Positions 46,291-58,879 of a DNA stretch of 64,000 nucleotides are shown here, piece after piece (position 1 is the first letter of the stretch; every line of letters starts with the position of its first letter). A program made the position numbers and the translations under genes. The stretch comes from Leptasterias polaris. Taxonomy: Eukaryota; Echinodermata; Asteroidea; Forcipulatida; Asteriidae. The stretch covers positions 248,001-312,000 of the forward strand of contig JAZGTN010000180.1 of the NCBI GenBank assembly GCA_037783415.1, given 5' to 3'. The notes below the pieces were generated by a model that saw only the letters and a list, made by a program, of their open reading frames with translations, was not told where the DNA came from and did no database searches.

Positions 46291-46453
46291 TGAGTTTCTA
46301 TGCTTCTACCTGAAAATTTTAATTTTAATTATAAGTATAGTCAGATATACCAATTAATTTTACATGCAACTGATCATCATCCAAACTGAAATAGTTGTCA
46401 TGCCCTGTCGGCGAAGCAAGCCGAAGGGGCGTATATTGTTTACCTTGTCCTTC

Positions 46454-48490
46454 CATCATCAAACTATGGTTGCCTAGGGTGTACCCATCATCAAACTATG
46501 GTTGCCTAGGGTGTACCCATCATCAAACTATGGTTGCCTAGGGTGTACCCATCATCAAACTATGGTTGCCTAGGGTGTACCCATCATCAAACTATGGTTG
46601 CCTAGGGTGTACCCATCATCAAACTATGGTTGCCTAGGGTGTACCCATCATCAAACTATGGTTGCCTAGGGTGTACCCATCATCAAACTATGGTTGCCTA
46701 GGGTGTACCCATCATCAAACTATGGTTGCCTAGGGTGTACCCATCATCAAACTATGGTTGCCTAGGGTGTACCCATCATCAAACTATGGTTGCCTAGGGT
46801 GTACCCATCATCAAACTATGGTTGCCTAGGGTGTACCCATCATCAAACTATGGTTGCCTAGGGTGTACCCATCATCAAACTATGGTTGCCTAGGGTGTAC
46901 CCATCATCAAACTATGGTTGCCTAGGGTGTACCCATCATCAAACTATGGTTGCCTAGGGTGTACCCATCATCAAACTATGGTTGCCTAGGGTGTACCCAT
47001 CATCAAACTATGGTTGCCTAGGGTGTACCCATCATCAAACTATGGTAGCCAAGGGTGTACCCATCATCAAACTATGGTTGCCTAGGGTGTACCCATCATC
47101 AAACTATGGTTGCCTAGGGTGTACCCATCATCAAACTATGGTTGCCTAGGGTGTACCCATCATCAAACTATGGTTGCCTAGGGTGTACCCATCATCAAAC
47201 TATGGTTGCCTAGGGTGTACCCATCATCAAACTATGGTTGCCTAGGGTGTACCCATCATCAAACTATGGTTGCCTAGGGTGTACCCATCATCAAACTATG
47301 GTTGCCTAGGGTGTACCCATCATCAAACTATGGTTGCCTAGGGTGTACCCATCATCAAACTATGGTTGCCTAGGGTGTACCCATCATCAAACTATGGTTG
47401 CCTAGGGTGTACCCATCATCAAACTATGGTTGCCTAGGGTGTACCCATCATCAAACTATGGTTGCCTAGGGTGTACCCATCATCAAACTATGGTTGCCTA
47501 GGGTGTACCCATCATCAAACTATGGTTGCCTAGGGTGTACCCATCATCAAACTATGGTTGCTTAGGGTGTACCCATCATCAAACTATGGTTGCCTAGGGT
47601 GTACCCATCATCAAACTATGGTTGCCTAAGGGTGTACCCATCATCAAACTATGGTTGCTTAGGGTGTACCCATCATCAAACTATGGTTGCCTAAGGGTGT
47701 ACCCATCATCAAACTATGGTTGCCTAGGGTGTACCCATCATCAAACTATGGTTGCCTAGGGTGTACCCATCACCAAACTATGGTTGCTTAGGGTGTACCC
47801 ATCATCAAACTATGGTTGCCTAGGGTGTACCCATCATCAAACTATGGTTGCCTAAGGGTGTACCCATCATCAAACTATGGTTGCTTAGGGTGTACCCATC
47901 ATCAAACTATGGTTGCCTAAGGGTGTACCCATCATCAAACTATGGTTGCCTAGGGTGTACCCATCATCAAACTAGGGTGTACCCATCATCAAACTATGGT
48001 TGCCTAGGGTGTACCCATCATCAAACTATGGTTGCCTAGGGTGTACCCATCATCAAACTATGGTTGCCTAGGGTGTACCCATCATCAAACTATGGTTGCC
48101 TAGGGTGTACCCATCATCAAACTATGGTTGCCTAGGGTGTACCCATCATCAAACTATGGTTGCCTAGGGTGTACCCATCATCAAACTATGGTTGCCTAGG
48201 GTGTACCCATCATCAAACTATGGTTGCCTAGGGTGTACCCATCATCAAACTATGGTTGCCTAAGGGTGTACCCATCATCAAACTATGGTTGCTTAGGGTG
48301 TACCCATCATCAAACTATGGTTGCCTAAGGGTGTACCCATCATCAAACTATGGTTGCCTAGGGTGTACCCATCATCAAACTATGGTTGCCTAGGGTGTAC
48401 CCATCACCAAACTATGGTTGCCTAGGGTGTACCCATCATCAAACTATGGTTGCTTAGGGTGTACCCATCATCAAACTATGGTATTGGTTG
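46454..48490. repeat. 32-bp minisatellite, about 63 copies (2 kb)
   Basis: Unit contains CATCATCAAACTATGGTTGC and CTAGGGTGTACC; the first two unit starts are 32 bp apart (46461, 46493). The first 1.1 kb is nearly invariant apart from one AGCCAAGG variant at 47046. From about 47560 on, CTTAGG, CTAAGGG (33 bp) and CACCAAAC variants appear in a recurring order. No coding function. Confidence 0.97.
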
Positions 48491-48522
48491 CCTGGTGTGA
48501 TTTTTTTCTCATTGGTATTTAG

Positions 48523-48620
48523 GATAAAATTGATGACGAAGCAGAAGTTAACAATTTGTATGTACGCCTGAATGAAAAGTTTACCTTTAACGTTCTAGAA
48601 TCCATCTGTTCACATAAATG
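48523..48620 (+). CDS. Possible exon, unrecognised
   Basis: TATTTAG acceptor, 98 bp open in phase 0 (DKIDDEAEVNNLYVRLNEKF and so on), then the donor TG/GTAATAAT. Phase is compatible with the dynein exon, but the peptide does not resemble the expected next dynein segment. It could be chance or part of another gene. Confidence 0.3.
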
Positions 48621-50281
48621 GTAATAATTAATATTATACGCAGATTCGAATGAAACAAAGGAACATGTTATTTTTTGGTTTAATGTCACAGCCTTGGAAA
48701 CTGTTTTTTTTTTTTTTTAAATAAAATTGTGCCGGATGCCGAAAACTGTTAATGGCTATCCTGCCGCACATATAATATACCAATTGTACCAATAATATGC
48801 ACATAAAACCTTATTCGGGGCACACCTCGCCCGAACCTTTTATTAGGACACACACTGCGCCTAAAACCATTTGCACACAGGGGCAAATAAAGGGGTACAC
48901 CAGACCCAAAACATGTCAGCATTAAATCTGACTAATGTTTGCACACGGGGGCAAACCAAATGGCTACCTCTGACCCGAACCATGTCAGTATTAACTGACG
49001 CACACGGGGGCAACAAATATGGGCACACGTAACCCGAACCTGCGGTCACGGCCAATTAAATTTAAGACCAATAATAGTAATCACACATGTAAATTATAGA
49101 ATGATTTTAACCAATCAAGTAAGCTGTGAGTTTCCACCTTGGCACATACGGTAGGAAATAGCCCCTGTGGTACAATGTACATTAGAGCGCTATCACAACT
49201 TATTGTAACAATGCATTTATAAGTTTACTGATAACTTGATTTAAAGCAAAAGTTTTGCTGAAAAGTAAAACATTGAATTTAATTTTAACCAGTGAAAAAA
49301 CGCCAAACGCGTCATTGCAAGAAGCCACACAAGCAATACAGGTGGGAAGTGGTGGGATTTTAAAAAACTTTATAATTCCTGAAAATTATTTCCATGTGTT
49401 CACAGACAAGACGAAAGTGATTTATCCCCCAACTTTCCCGCTTGCTCAAGCGTCCCCAGCAACGCAAGAATTGGAGCCATTGGTTGATTTCCCCTGCACC
49501 GCATATTATTGGCTCATTGTCAAAACTGTTTATATAACATAATTTGTAACACATTCGCAATTATATTCTTTACCAATACATATACAGCAATATGTTTTCT
49601 GCCCGCGAAATTGTTGTGACCTAGATTTGTAAGAATTTATACATAATAACACAACACGTGCAAATGCGTGCCGCTGTGACATGAATACTGCCTTCCCTGC
49701 GTATAAAGCATTCTATCGTTTAGGCGGTAAAATGAAATAAACCACCTACTAATAAATGACTTTGCATCAGTTAACTCATTATGACATTCATGTGGATATC
49801 ATTTTGTCATGTCATTTACATGAATAATCAAGCATCAATCAAACATCCTGCATAGTTTGTGTTCATTCCTACATGTATGAGCATTACAGTTTTTTCTCTA
49901 AAGGTTTTAAAAACTTGAATTAATAAAGCCAGTTTGTGTTCATACAAAATGGTTTGGTTATAACAAGTTGGAATTCATCCTTTAGAAATAGCTTTCCAGA
50001 GGAACTATTGGACGTTACAAGTCAAGACAACTTAATAAGTTGATAACAGTGAGAAGATCCCTTTTTTAAAAGTAAAATAACATCATGTTGTACAAATGTA
50101 TTGTTGGTTTAGTTTTATATGTTAAACTAAAATGTTTTTCTCCTTTATCAATAAATCCATAACTTCTGATAATACATAGCTTAGAATAAGGACAAGGATT
50201 TAGATTGTATATTTCAGGTGAAAAGATTGCAGTTAGGCCTAAAAAAGAAAATTGTTATGTTGGCGTATCGGGCCAGAAAAA
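48621..50281. other. Region without recognised gene
   Basis: Between 48860 and 49045 there are three degenerate units of about 60-70 bp with GCACACGGGGGCAAAC and GACCCGAACCATGTCAG. An open frame at 49255-49542 has no known motif and no clear splice sites. The rest is AT-rich. Confidence 0.4.
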
Positions 50282-51748
50282 TTAGGTATGTAGGTAGGGT
50301 TCTATTTTTTCCCCCCATTTTTTTTTATAATCTAGGTATAGGATGTAGTTACATATCCCCAGAAATGCTCGTACCTCAGATTGGTCCTTAGGAACTGGGA
50401 ATGACTGAATAACAGCAGTTTTATCAGGGTTGACTTTGATCCCCTGTTTGGAAATGACATGACCCAGGTACGTAACTTCTTTGGCTGCAAAATGACACTT
50501 TTGTGGCTTGAGTTTAAGATGGGATGATCGTAAGCGCTCAAAGACTGCCGCCAAATGCGTTAAATGTGTGTCAAAATCAGGTGAGAAAATGATAATATCG
50601 TCTACATAGACCAGGGCGAACTGCCATGTTAGACCTCGGAGTACCCGTGTCATGACCATTTGAAATGAAACGGGGGCATTCATTAGACCAAATGGGAGTT
50701 TCTTGAACTGATAATTACCACTGTGTGAGGTGAAAGCTGTCTTAGCTTGGCTATCAGGGTGTAATGGAATCTGCCAAAAGCCTGATGCCAGATCTAGAAC
50801 CGTGAATATTTGAGCATGAGATTCACCTATAGTATCATACACATCATCGGGTCGAGGTAGAGGGAATGACATTGGCTTCGTGACCCTATTCAGACGGCGG
50901 TAGTCAACCGCAAAACGGAACTCTCCATTTTTCTTTTTGACCAGGACCACTGGGCTAGCCCATGGTGAAGTGGATGGTTCTATAATATCGGCATTGAGCA
51001 TGTCCTGAATTTGCTTATCGATTTCAGTTGTATGGGCTGGGGAGTTCCGATAAAAGCGTTGGTGAATCGGTTTTGCGTCACCAGTGTCAATTTGGTGAAA
51101 ATGCAAATGTGTTGACCCCAGTTCGGTAATATCTTTGGCAAAGACGTCTCGGTTTCGAGACAAGAAATTGACAAGCCGGAGAGTTTGTTCTGCGGTTAAG
51201 TCAGAGTCATTCGTGCATACGCCCAACTCTTTAAGCATTTCTTGTGGGTCAACCCGTGTTGTGGCATCGACCGCACTTGACCCTTTCTGTGGGTGGGTGG
51301 TTTGGACATTGGAGTCATTTCCATCTACCTCGAAATTGTCTAATAATACACAGCTGTCCACTGATAGTGGTTCCCAAAGACCAACGACCTGGTTGCGTCG
51401 TATTTCGACAGTGTTGTCAGTAGGGTTCATGACTTGATAGACAGCTCGACCATAATGTGGCTGTGTTACGCACTTTGCACCAATGACTTGTTTGTCGGAG
51501 TAGAGAGAAGGGACCGGTTCAATAATACCCTGCCGTGTGTTTGCCTCCTTACACTTAACCCGAAATACTGTTTGAGTTCTAGCCGGTAAAGATACATTAC
51601 ACAAAGCTCGTACATACATAGGTTTAGTTACTTTACTGTGTAAGGGTACAGAACGACCATCTTGGAATGCCAAGCAATTAGCTTCGAACGATACCGTTGC
51701 CCTATGTTCTTGTAGGAAATCAACACCGAGAATAACATTGTGATTCAT
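50282..51748 (-). mobile_element. Ty3/gypsy pol fragment: protease end plus reverse transcriptase
   Basis: Reads NHNVILGVDFLQEH (end of the retropepsin domain), a linker, then the RT: PWASPVVLVKKKNGEFRFAV, DYRRLN, LDLASGFWQIPL, LPFGLMNAPVSFQ and catalytic YVDDIIIFS, then LGHVISKQGIKVNPDK and VRAFLGICNY. The family consensus ends at about 50345 (next expected residues YRRFI are absent). RNase H and integrase are missing, so the 3' half of the element is lost. RT frame is uninterrupted, indicating a fairly recent copy. Confidence 0.93.
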
Positions 51749-51788
51749 GTTCTCTAAAATATAGAAGGGGTGATGAAAATCAAGTGTC

Positions 51789-51926
51789 TCAAGTGAGATG
51801 GGTAGGCTGGTTCCATTTTTTTTGCTTGGAGTACCTCTCGTACCTGTCCAGCCACAGCTCTGGGTCTCCGGAATCGTATCCCGAAAACTTCGGCACGATT
51901 GACTCGAATTGATTAGTTGCCGACAT
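51789..51926 (-). mobile_element. Ty3/gypsy gag start, cut off
   Basis: A frame of 45 codons begins MSATNQFESIVPKFSGYDSG and has PELWLDRYERYSKQKKW, the gag N-terminus of such elements. It then meets a frame change near 51825, after which the protease frame runs (SLPISLETLDFHHPFYILEN). Most of gag and the protease active-site DTG are therefore absent. An internal deletion joined the two. Confidence 0.78.
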
Positions 51927-52011
51927 TGTTAATTGAGATTGAGCAAGACTACGGGATCGTTATATTATTCAGGAACAAAGTCGGTGAACAATAATTTACT
52001 GTACTCTACTT

Positions 52012-52554
52012 GAGTACCCGGATTCTCCACCAAATATAACCAGCTTGATTATACGCTACAGAAGAACACAAAGTAACACACGGTTGTTGATAGTTGAAAC
52101 GTTTATTTACTCGATGCTGGTGGAGGCTCTCACTGCCTACTCTCTGACTTTCACCCGGTATTTATTGTAAAACCCAAGACTACTTGTTGCAGCAAGTATA
52201 ACCGTATTAGGACTTGTTTTACACCTCATTGAGAATACCTTTGAATAATTATACACTAAAAGAATATGTTTGGATGGTTTAAAGAAAGGGGTTGTACTAA
52301 ACAAATGAGTTGCAAGAGGTTGCCCCATATTTGGGTACGTTTGACCAGTGCCTGGCACTCTCTGTCATCACAGTGGAATGTGAAGACCCATACACACTTG
52401 GCACTATTGTCCTGACTTAGAACAATGAGACTACTATAACTGAAAGCATAGAGGTCTATTGACACTGCTACAATCTCAGAGGACACTCTCAGATATTGAT
52501 ATTATTTCGTATTTTAAGTGCATGCTTTTCGTTGGGTGATAATAGGACAGGACA
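52012..52554 (-). mobile_element. Candidate primer-binding site and LTR of the gypsy element
   Basis: TGGTGGAGAATCCGGGTACT on the minus strand (52013-52032) resembles the TGG-starting primer-binding site of Ty3/gypsy elements and lies about 100 bp before gag. An LTR would then occupy about 52033-52554, with a TGT-type start at the upper end. No second LTR is in the window, so the limits are guesses. Confidence 0.45.
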
Positions 52555-53109
52555 TTCCAGCAATATAAACCTTCAGTGCTTAAATGGCCTAGATTTTGGG
52601 AAATCTTACCCCTCATTATTCATAAACTAATAAGGTGTAACTTGTAAGTTGTGTTGGCCTTGTCTCACACTGTCTTGTCTGTTTCATTTGTCCATTGTCC
52701 TGTTACGGTTCCTTGGTTGTATGTTTGTCTGTCCATAGGTTAGGGCACAAAAGCATTTTGCTTAACCTTACACCTAAATGTTGTCATTAATTTGCTGATT
52801 ATTATTGAATCATTGTGTACTAAATATAAATCATATCTCATGCTAATGTATTACTTGTGTAATTTCAACATAAATGTGCATTATTGTAATCAATGACAGC
52901 ATTGAAATAAATGTTACTGAATGAATTAAACACTTGTCGCAGACTGGTTAACAAGACTATACATGTATCAGCCAGCGACGATTTTCTGCATGTTGTGCAA
53001 TTAACATTGTGCACTTCAAAGTTGCATGGATACTACCACCTTGCAATTAACGAGAAACCGTCAGAAATGGTTTCAAATGTATTTATAACTGATTTCTATT
53101 GACTTTAAT

Positions 53110-53365
53110 TATTAAACTCAGGCTCCTAGTGGATGATACCCATGCCTACATCCTTAAGGACTGTGAAGGGGGTAACCCTGTTTCAGCCCCAGGAGTAGGA
53201 GGCAACGTGCCCCTGGTGTCAATTGATTTGGGTCGATAGCCCAAATCAGTTATGTGTAGCCCTCACCTTGAGTGGCCGTCCGTGGCCTTGTGAGTTGGGT
53301 GATATCTCATTAAAAAAAATAATAAAAAAATAAACTCTTCCCTTGAAAAAAAAAAATATATCCAG
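53110..53365 (+). mobile_element. SINE-like retroposed repeat with A-rich tail
   Basis: A compact GC-richer block (TGCCTACATCCTTAAGGACT ... CCTTGAGTGGCCGTCCGTGG) ends in GATATCTCATT followed by A-rich sequence (53310-53357). This is the outline of a poly(A)-tailed retroposon. Family not recognised. The stretch 52555-53109 has no recognised feature. Confidence 0.5.
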
Positions 53366-53957
53366 GGTAGGCCCTTTTTTAGAGTAGCTCGGGTTACGCC
53401 AATGTAATTTTTGTTAGGCCTTACTGTACAATACACACTGAAATTACACTGAGCTCAATTTCTTCATGACTGATTCATTATATAACTTTGACTCAGTGAC
53501 ATAAATAACAGGTTGTTGAACCTTGACCTGGATCTACTGAAAAGCTTCCTGTTATCGTTTTTTGTATTCAGATGTCATCTTTGAGTAATACAGTTTATAG
53601 GACTTCTTGTACTTGCAGTCACCCAAACATTAATCAGACTGATTCCATGTCATCTTTTAGTATTTGGAAGTGAACATTTAAAACAAATTTGATTTTGTTT
53701 GGGTCTCCTTAAAAACATTTTCATTTAAAGATATATTTGTTCTTCCTCCTGAATTTCATTAGAATAAAGATACCCTGAGTTTTGAAAATAAAAATGATTT
53801 TATCATCATAATACCCATAGTCATTGACCATGCCCAATCGAGTTACTTATTTAAACCCTTTTTCTTTACTCTGAATCTCTTTTATCTCAGGTGTCCCTCA
53901 TCATGCCGCAAGCATCTTGGAAGTACATAACCATGGTAACCCAAGACCAACATGATC

Positions 53958-54480
53958 CTAGTCAGTCTCAAATTCCCAGGGCAGTTGCTAAAGACTCTAC
54001 CAAGTGAAGCTCTAGCTCTGAAGACACTACAGGGAGATTTGGAGATGTACAAGATTCTAGTCAGTCTCAAACTCCCAGGGCATTTGCTGAAGACTATACC
54101 AGTGAAGCTCTAGCTCTGAAGACACTGCAGGGAGATTTGGAGATGTACAAGATTCTAGTCAGTCTCAAACTCCCAGGGCATTTGCTGGAGACTCTACCAG
54201 TGAAGCTCTAGCTCTGAAGACACTACAGGGAGAGTTGGAGATGTACAAGATTCTAGTCAGTCTCAAACTCCCAGGGCATTTGCTGAAGACTATACCAGTG
54301 AAGCTCTAGCTCTGAAGACACTGCAGGGAGATTTGGAGATGTACAAGATTCTAGTCAGTCTCACACTACAAGGGCAGCTGCTGAAGACTCTCCAGTGAAG
54401 CTCTAGCTCTGAAGACACTACCATGACTACACGGAGAGTTGGAGATGTACAGGATACTGGAAACTCACAATGAGAGGTAA
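53958..54480 (+). repeat. 98-bp tandem repeat, about five copies, ending in a splice donor
   Basis: Unit starts (GATTCTAGTCAGTCTCAAAC) are at 54053, 54151, 54249 and 54347, exactly 98 bp apart. The unit also contains GAAGCTCTAGCTCTGAAGAC and GGAGATTTGGAGATGTACAA. One phase of a unit reads LALKTLQGDLEMYKILVSLK. 98 is not a multiple of 3, so no frame runs through. The last unit ends in ACTCACAATGAGAG/GTAAGC, a good donor, and an acceptor TTTATCTCAG precedes at about 53890. This may be an exon inflated by repeat expansion, or non-coding. Confidence 0.7.
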
Positions 54481-55898
54481 GCAGTAGTCTCGATTTGCTG
54501 TTAGCATACATTGTATTATCACTGTGTAATTCTTTTGGCTGTTCTTGAAACCAATAGGTCAAAGACTTTGCCATTGTGAAATCATAAATTCATGTACCAT
54601 TTGTGTAATCAACAAAAATATGTTTGGCATTTTGTGAAAAGGTATAGTTCCAGGTTGTTTGTGTTTTCTTTGCCATTCATCAACTCTGCATTTAACTAAG
54701 AAAGTAGATGATTTTAAGTTGTATAACTTTATTATTAGACAATTATTCTTGTGTGGAATGCTTTTATAGTTGACATGTTTGAGCAATGACATTACATTCT
54801 TTGATGAGAGACACTTCTTAAAGATAATAAACTGAAAAACTTATTATCAGGAACCTGAATGAATGGCATTACTCATCAAAAAAGTTAATAGACAAACTAC
54901 ATTGATAAGAGTAACATCTCAAGTAAAGACAATCTTATCCTTCTAATATGTTGTTTCCCATTAGCCAGTTAGGACAAGGGCTTCCATAATCAAACAGAAC
55001 CACCCATTGCATGTAACGCCTTGATCTTATAATTTAATATATATCACTTTCAAAATTAAACAATAACAAGTCAAAGGAATGACAACATCATACTTAGCAC
55101 TGGGAGATAATTTGAATAAAGCCCTGTTTGTTCACCTGGAGTCAGCCAGCCCCCTTACCCAAGAAAATCCTTATAGTTATTGTGTATGATGTGGAGTCTA
55201 GGCTGAATGTTGCTCTACGACAGTTTTCTTTTTGAAGAACCTATTTTATGCTTGTTATTCAAAACCAAAGTATTGACTGTTCTTCCTACATGGACATAAT
55301 TCTGCTCCAGTTTTTTGGCGATATCTCAAATACCCTACCACCTTTTGAAATGAATTTTTCACAGGTTAGTTTTATTGTAGATTGTAGATATACATGTACG
55401 TTCCCTCAAATGTTGTGTTCAACATTTGTTGACAACATGTTTATTAATATGCTTATTTATTCATACTTGTCACAACTTGCAGACAAAAACAAGATCAAGT
55501 TTGAAGCTCCAGCAATTTGCAGACTGACATTACACCATCAAGGTAAATCCACTTTCTGTATCTTTCAACATCACATATTATGTCACTATGAGCCCATTCT
55601 TCAAGTTATTTCTGATAGGAAAAGTTTTGAATAATTTTTCATGTAGCAGATACATACAAATATTATCAATTTTGTAGTTTCATAAATTTTGATTTTATAG
55701 AGAGGATAACTCCACAGGCACTTCAAAAAAAGTTTGTTAAATATGGACTAAAAACAGCAAAAGATGTCAATAATAATATGTTTTAATTTTTCAATTTGTG
55801 CCTGATAGGAAAAGAAAAATATTGACAATATTTTTCATGGAGCTTTTATTTTTTGTGTAGATAGCAAAGTCTTTTTCATAATTTTATTAGGGTCCAAC
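54481..55898 (+). other. Region with one possible short exon
   Basis: Mostly AT-rich DNA. At 55483-55542 a 60-bp segment has a good acceptor (CACAACTTGCAG) and donor (CATCAAG/GTAAAT). It is open as KNKIKFEAPAICRLTLHHQ. Its phase does not match the donor at 54478, so any link is uncertain. Confidence 0.3.
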
Positions 55899-56275
55899 TT
55901 AAAGGCACTGTACACGTTTGGTAATTACTCAAAATATATACTAGCATAAAAACTTACTTGGTAACGAGCAACGGAGAACTGTTTGATAGTATAAAACATT
56001 GTGAGAAACGACTCCCTCTGAAGTAACGTAGTTTTTGAGAAAGAGGTAATTTCTCACTAAAATAATAAAAGACTTCTGGCCAGAAGCCTTTTATTCCTAT
56101 CTGAAAGCACACTAATTTGTACAACAAGGGTGTTTTTTCTTTCATTATTTTCTTGCAACTTCAATGACCAATTGAGTCCAAATTTTCACAGGCTTGTTAT
56201 TTTATGCATATGTTGGGATACACCAAGTGAGAATACTGGTCTTTGACAATTACCAAACGTGTTCAGTGCCTTTAA
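55899..56275. mobile_element. TTAA-flanked MITE, intact copy
   Basis: Inverted ends TTAAAGGCACTGTACACGTT and AACGTGTTCAGTGCCTTTAA, 377 bp. It is the same family as 27625-28210 but without the SINE, so it serves as the empty-site control for that insertion. No coding content. Confidence 0.9.
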
Positions 56276-56640
56276 ATCAAAATCATGATAAAGCCTTGGC
56301 CAGTCAAATAAAATGGTTTTTAACAGACAATAAGACCTTTAGAAGCAACTAAAAACTATACCGAGCCTAAGCAGACGATAATTGCTTATACCTCGGAAGT
56401 GATAGAAATATTTTTGAGAGCGCCTTCACGCGGTCAAAAATACGGCGCATTGGCCATTGACTATCTATGACAGAAACAGTCAATGGTCACAACATAGAAA
56501 ACATACCCCTAGCATGCGCAGATCAGTCATTCTTGGTCGCCAATCAGCGTTGCTTTCCATCTCATCTCGTCCTAGGGTTACTGATGAGAAGTATTGATAC
56601 AGCGCTGCTCATGATAGCGAGGCTGGGATATTAATAATTA

Positions 56641-57650
56641 GGGGTTTCGGCCTGGTAGCTGAAATGCCTATTGTAATTGTCCAGATTGTTGCTGTTTTTT
56701 AGGGGTTTCGGCCTGGTTACTGGTAGCTGAAACGCCTATTGTAATTGTCCAGATTGTTGCTGTTTTTTAGGGGTTTCGGCCTGGTTACTGGTAGCTGAAA
56801 CGCCTATTGTAATTGTCCAGATTGTTGCTGTTTTTTAGGGGTTTCGGCCTGGTTACTGGTAGCTGAAATGCCTATTGTATTTGTCCAGATTGTTGCTGTT
56901 TTTTAGGGGTTTCGGCCTGGTTACTGGTAGCTGAAACGCCTATTGTAATCGTCCAGATTGTTGCTGTTTTTTAGGGGTTTCGGCCTGGTTACTGGTAGCT
57001 GAAACGCCTATTGTAATTGTCCAGATTGTTGCTGTTTTTTAGGGGTTTCGGCCTGGTTACTGGTAGCTGAAACGCCTATTGTAATTGTCCAGATTGTTGC
57101 TGTTTTTTAGGGGTTTCGGCCTGGTTACTGGTAGCTGAAATGCCTATTGTAATTGTCCAGATTGTTGCTGTTTTTTAGGGGTTTCGGCCTGGTTACTGGT
57201 AGCTGAAACGCCTATTGTAATCGTCCAGATTGTTGCTGTTTTTTAGGGGTTTCGGCCTGGTTACTGGTAGCTGAAATGCCTATTGTAATTGTCCAGATTG
57301 TTGCTGTTTTTTAGGGGTTTCGGCCTGGTTACTGGTAGCTGAAACGCCTATTGTAATTGTCCAGATTGTTGCTGTTTTTTAGGGGTTTCGGCCTGGTTAC
57401 TGGTAGCTGAAATGCCTATTGTAATTGTCCAGATTGTTGCTGTTTTTTAGGGGTTTCGGCCTGGTTACTGGTAGCTGAAACGCCTATTGTAATCGTCCAG
57501 ATTGTTGCTGTTTTTTAGGGGTTTCGGCCTGGTTACTTGTAGCTGAAACGCCTATTGTAATTGTCCAGATTCTTGCTGTTTTTTAGGGGTTTCGGCCTGG
57601 TTACTGGTAGCTGAAACGCCTATTGTAATCGTCCAGATTCTTGCTGTTGG
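56641..57650. repeat. 68-bp tandem repeat, about 15 copies
   Basis: Unit AGGGGTTTCGGCCTGGTTAC ... TTGTCCAGATTGTTGCTG, with unit starts at 56701 and 56769. Sites alternating between AACGCC/AATGCC and AATTG/AATCG form a recurring pattern of variants. The first copy lacks the TTACTGG segment. The stretch 56276-56640 shows no recognised feature. Confidence 0.95.
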
Positions 57651-58020
57651 ATGCGTCATTTTCGAAGCCGACCTGCCATGCTATTCCTTATGTACATGTT
57701 AAAAAGCATGTAACGCGGCACGGAATTCACGTAAATTCCGATCTAATCGATAGATTCATGAAAACCAAAACCTAGAAATCAGTCTACATGTACATCTGCA
57801 CCATTTCCTAATAAATAGTAGTTTTTTCAAGTTTTATTGCCTTGTGTTGACGATATTTAAGTTTTTCTGGTCGTCTCTCGGTTACATGTCGACTTGACCA
57901 TTCCCTTTCCCGATTTATGTAAAAGTCCGAATATCAGCCCAGACATAAACATTTAAACACAAGAGGGCGCTAAACAAGTTTACCATAAATATTTCACAGT
58001 GCTGTCTTTGCAGCCAACCT

Positions 58021-58405
58021 TATAAGCACCATATCTCAAGAATTACACAACCTATGTTCAAACTTTTTTCAGTTATACATGTACATGTAGACTCCTTGGG
58101 CTTGGGAGATCGGCCTTGGGTAACCGTGATCCCATGTTGACCTTTACCTACGGGTCAACTGGAAGTGGGACCATATCTCAAGAATTACACAGCCTATTTT
58201 CAAACTGTTTTCAGTTATAGACTCCTTGGGCATGGGAGATTAGCCTTTGGTAACTGTGACCCCATGTTGACTTTTACTTCCAGGTCAACCGGAAGTGGGA
58301 CCATATGTCAAGAACTACACAACCAATTTTCAAACTGTTTTCAGTTATATAATCCTTGGGCATTGGAGATTAGCCTTGGGTAACCGACGCGTGACCCCAT
58401 GTTGA
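58021..58405. repeat. About 120-bp tandem repeat, three copies
   Basis: Each unit has ACCATATCTCAAGAATTACA, CAAACTGTTTTCAGTTATA, CTCCTTGGGCATGGGAGAT and ACCCCATGTTGACCTTTAC. The units are diverged, so this is an older array. A CACAAGAGGGCGCTAAACAA repeat word stands just upstream at 57958. Confidence 0.8.
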
Positions 58406-58879
58406 CCTTTATTTCTGGTTTAAAAGCTCAATTCAATTCAGTATCAGAATGAAGACCAGGTTTAGGTTTTTAGGCAGACTTAAGTGAAAAAGGGCCTGTA
58501 AAAGGTCAAGAGTCTTTTACAACAACATTTATTTCCATTTAACTTAATATGTGTGCAAGTAACATACAAAATGATGATTTATATTAAAACAGAATACACT
58601 AATGATACTATATATTAGTAGGGCAGAGTTAGTGAAATGGAGGCAATCCCCGGTAAGCGTGTGCTTGATTTGGGAATGCCATACAGGACAAGACAGACAA
58701 CGGACACAAAAGACAAAAACATTTACAGACATGCAGACAGACAGACAAGACAGACAAGAGGGCAAAAAACACTATCAAAAATAACTTCAAGAATTAACAT
58801 GAGTAGATAAATTACTACGATAAGTAGTGATAACAATAATATACATTAATACAGTACAGAAAAAATAAAAAATAAATAG

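Noticed and set aside
46454..48490. CRISPR array
   Set aside because: Regular 32-bp repetition without unique spacers in eukaryotic DNA; it is a minisatellite.
48523..48620. Next exon of the dynein heavy chain
   Set aside because: Phase fits, but the peptide lacks the conserved residues that follow this segment in dyneins; kept only as a low-confidence exon.
49255..49542. Novel 95-aa protein
   Set aside because: No recognised motif, no convincing splice sites and no neighbouring exon; may be chance.
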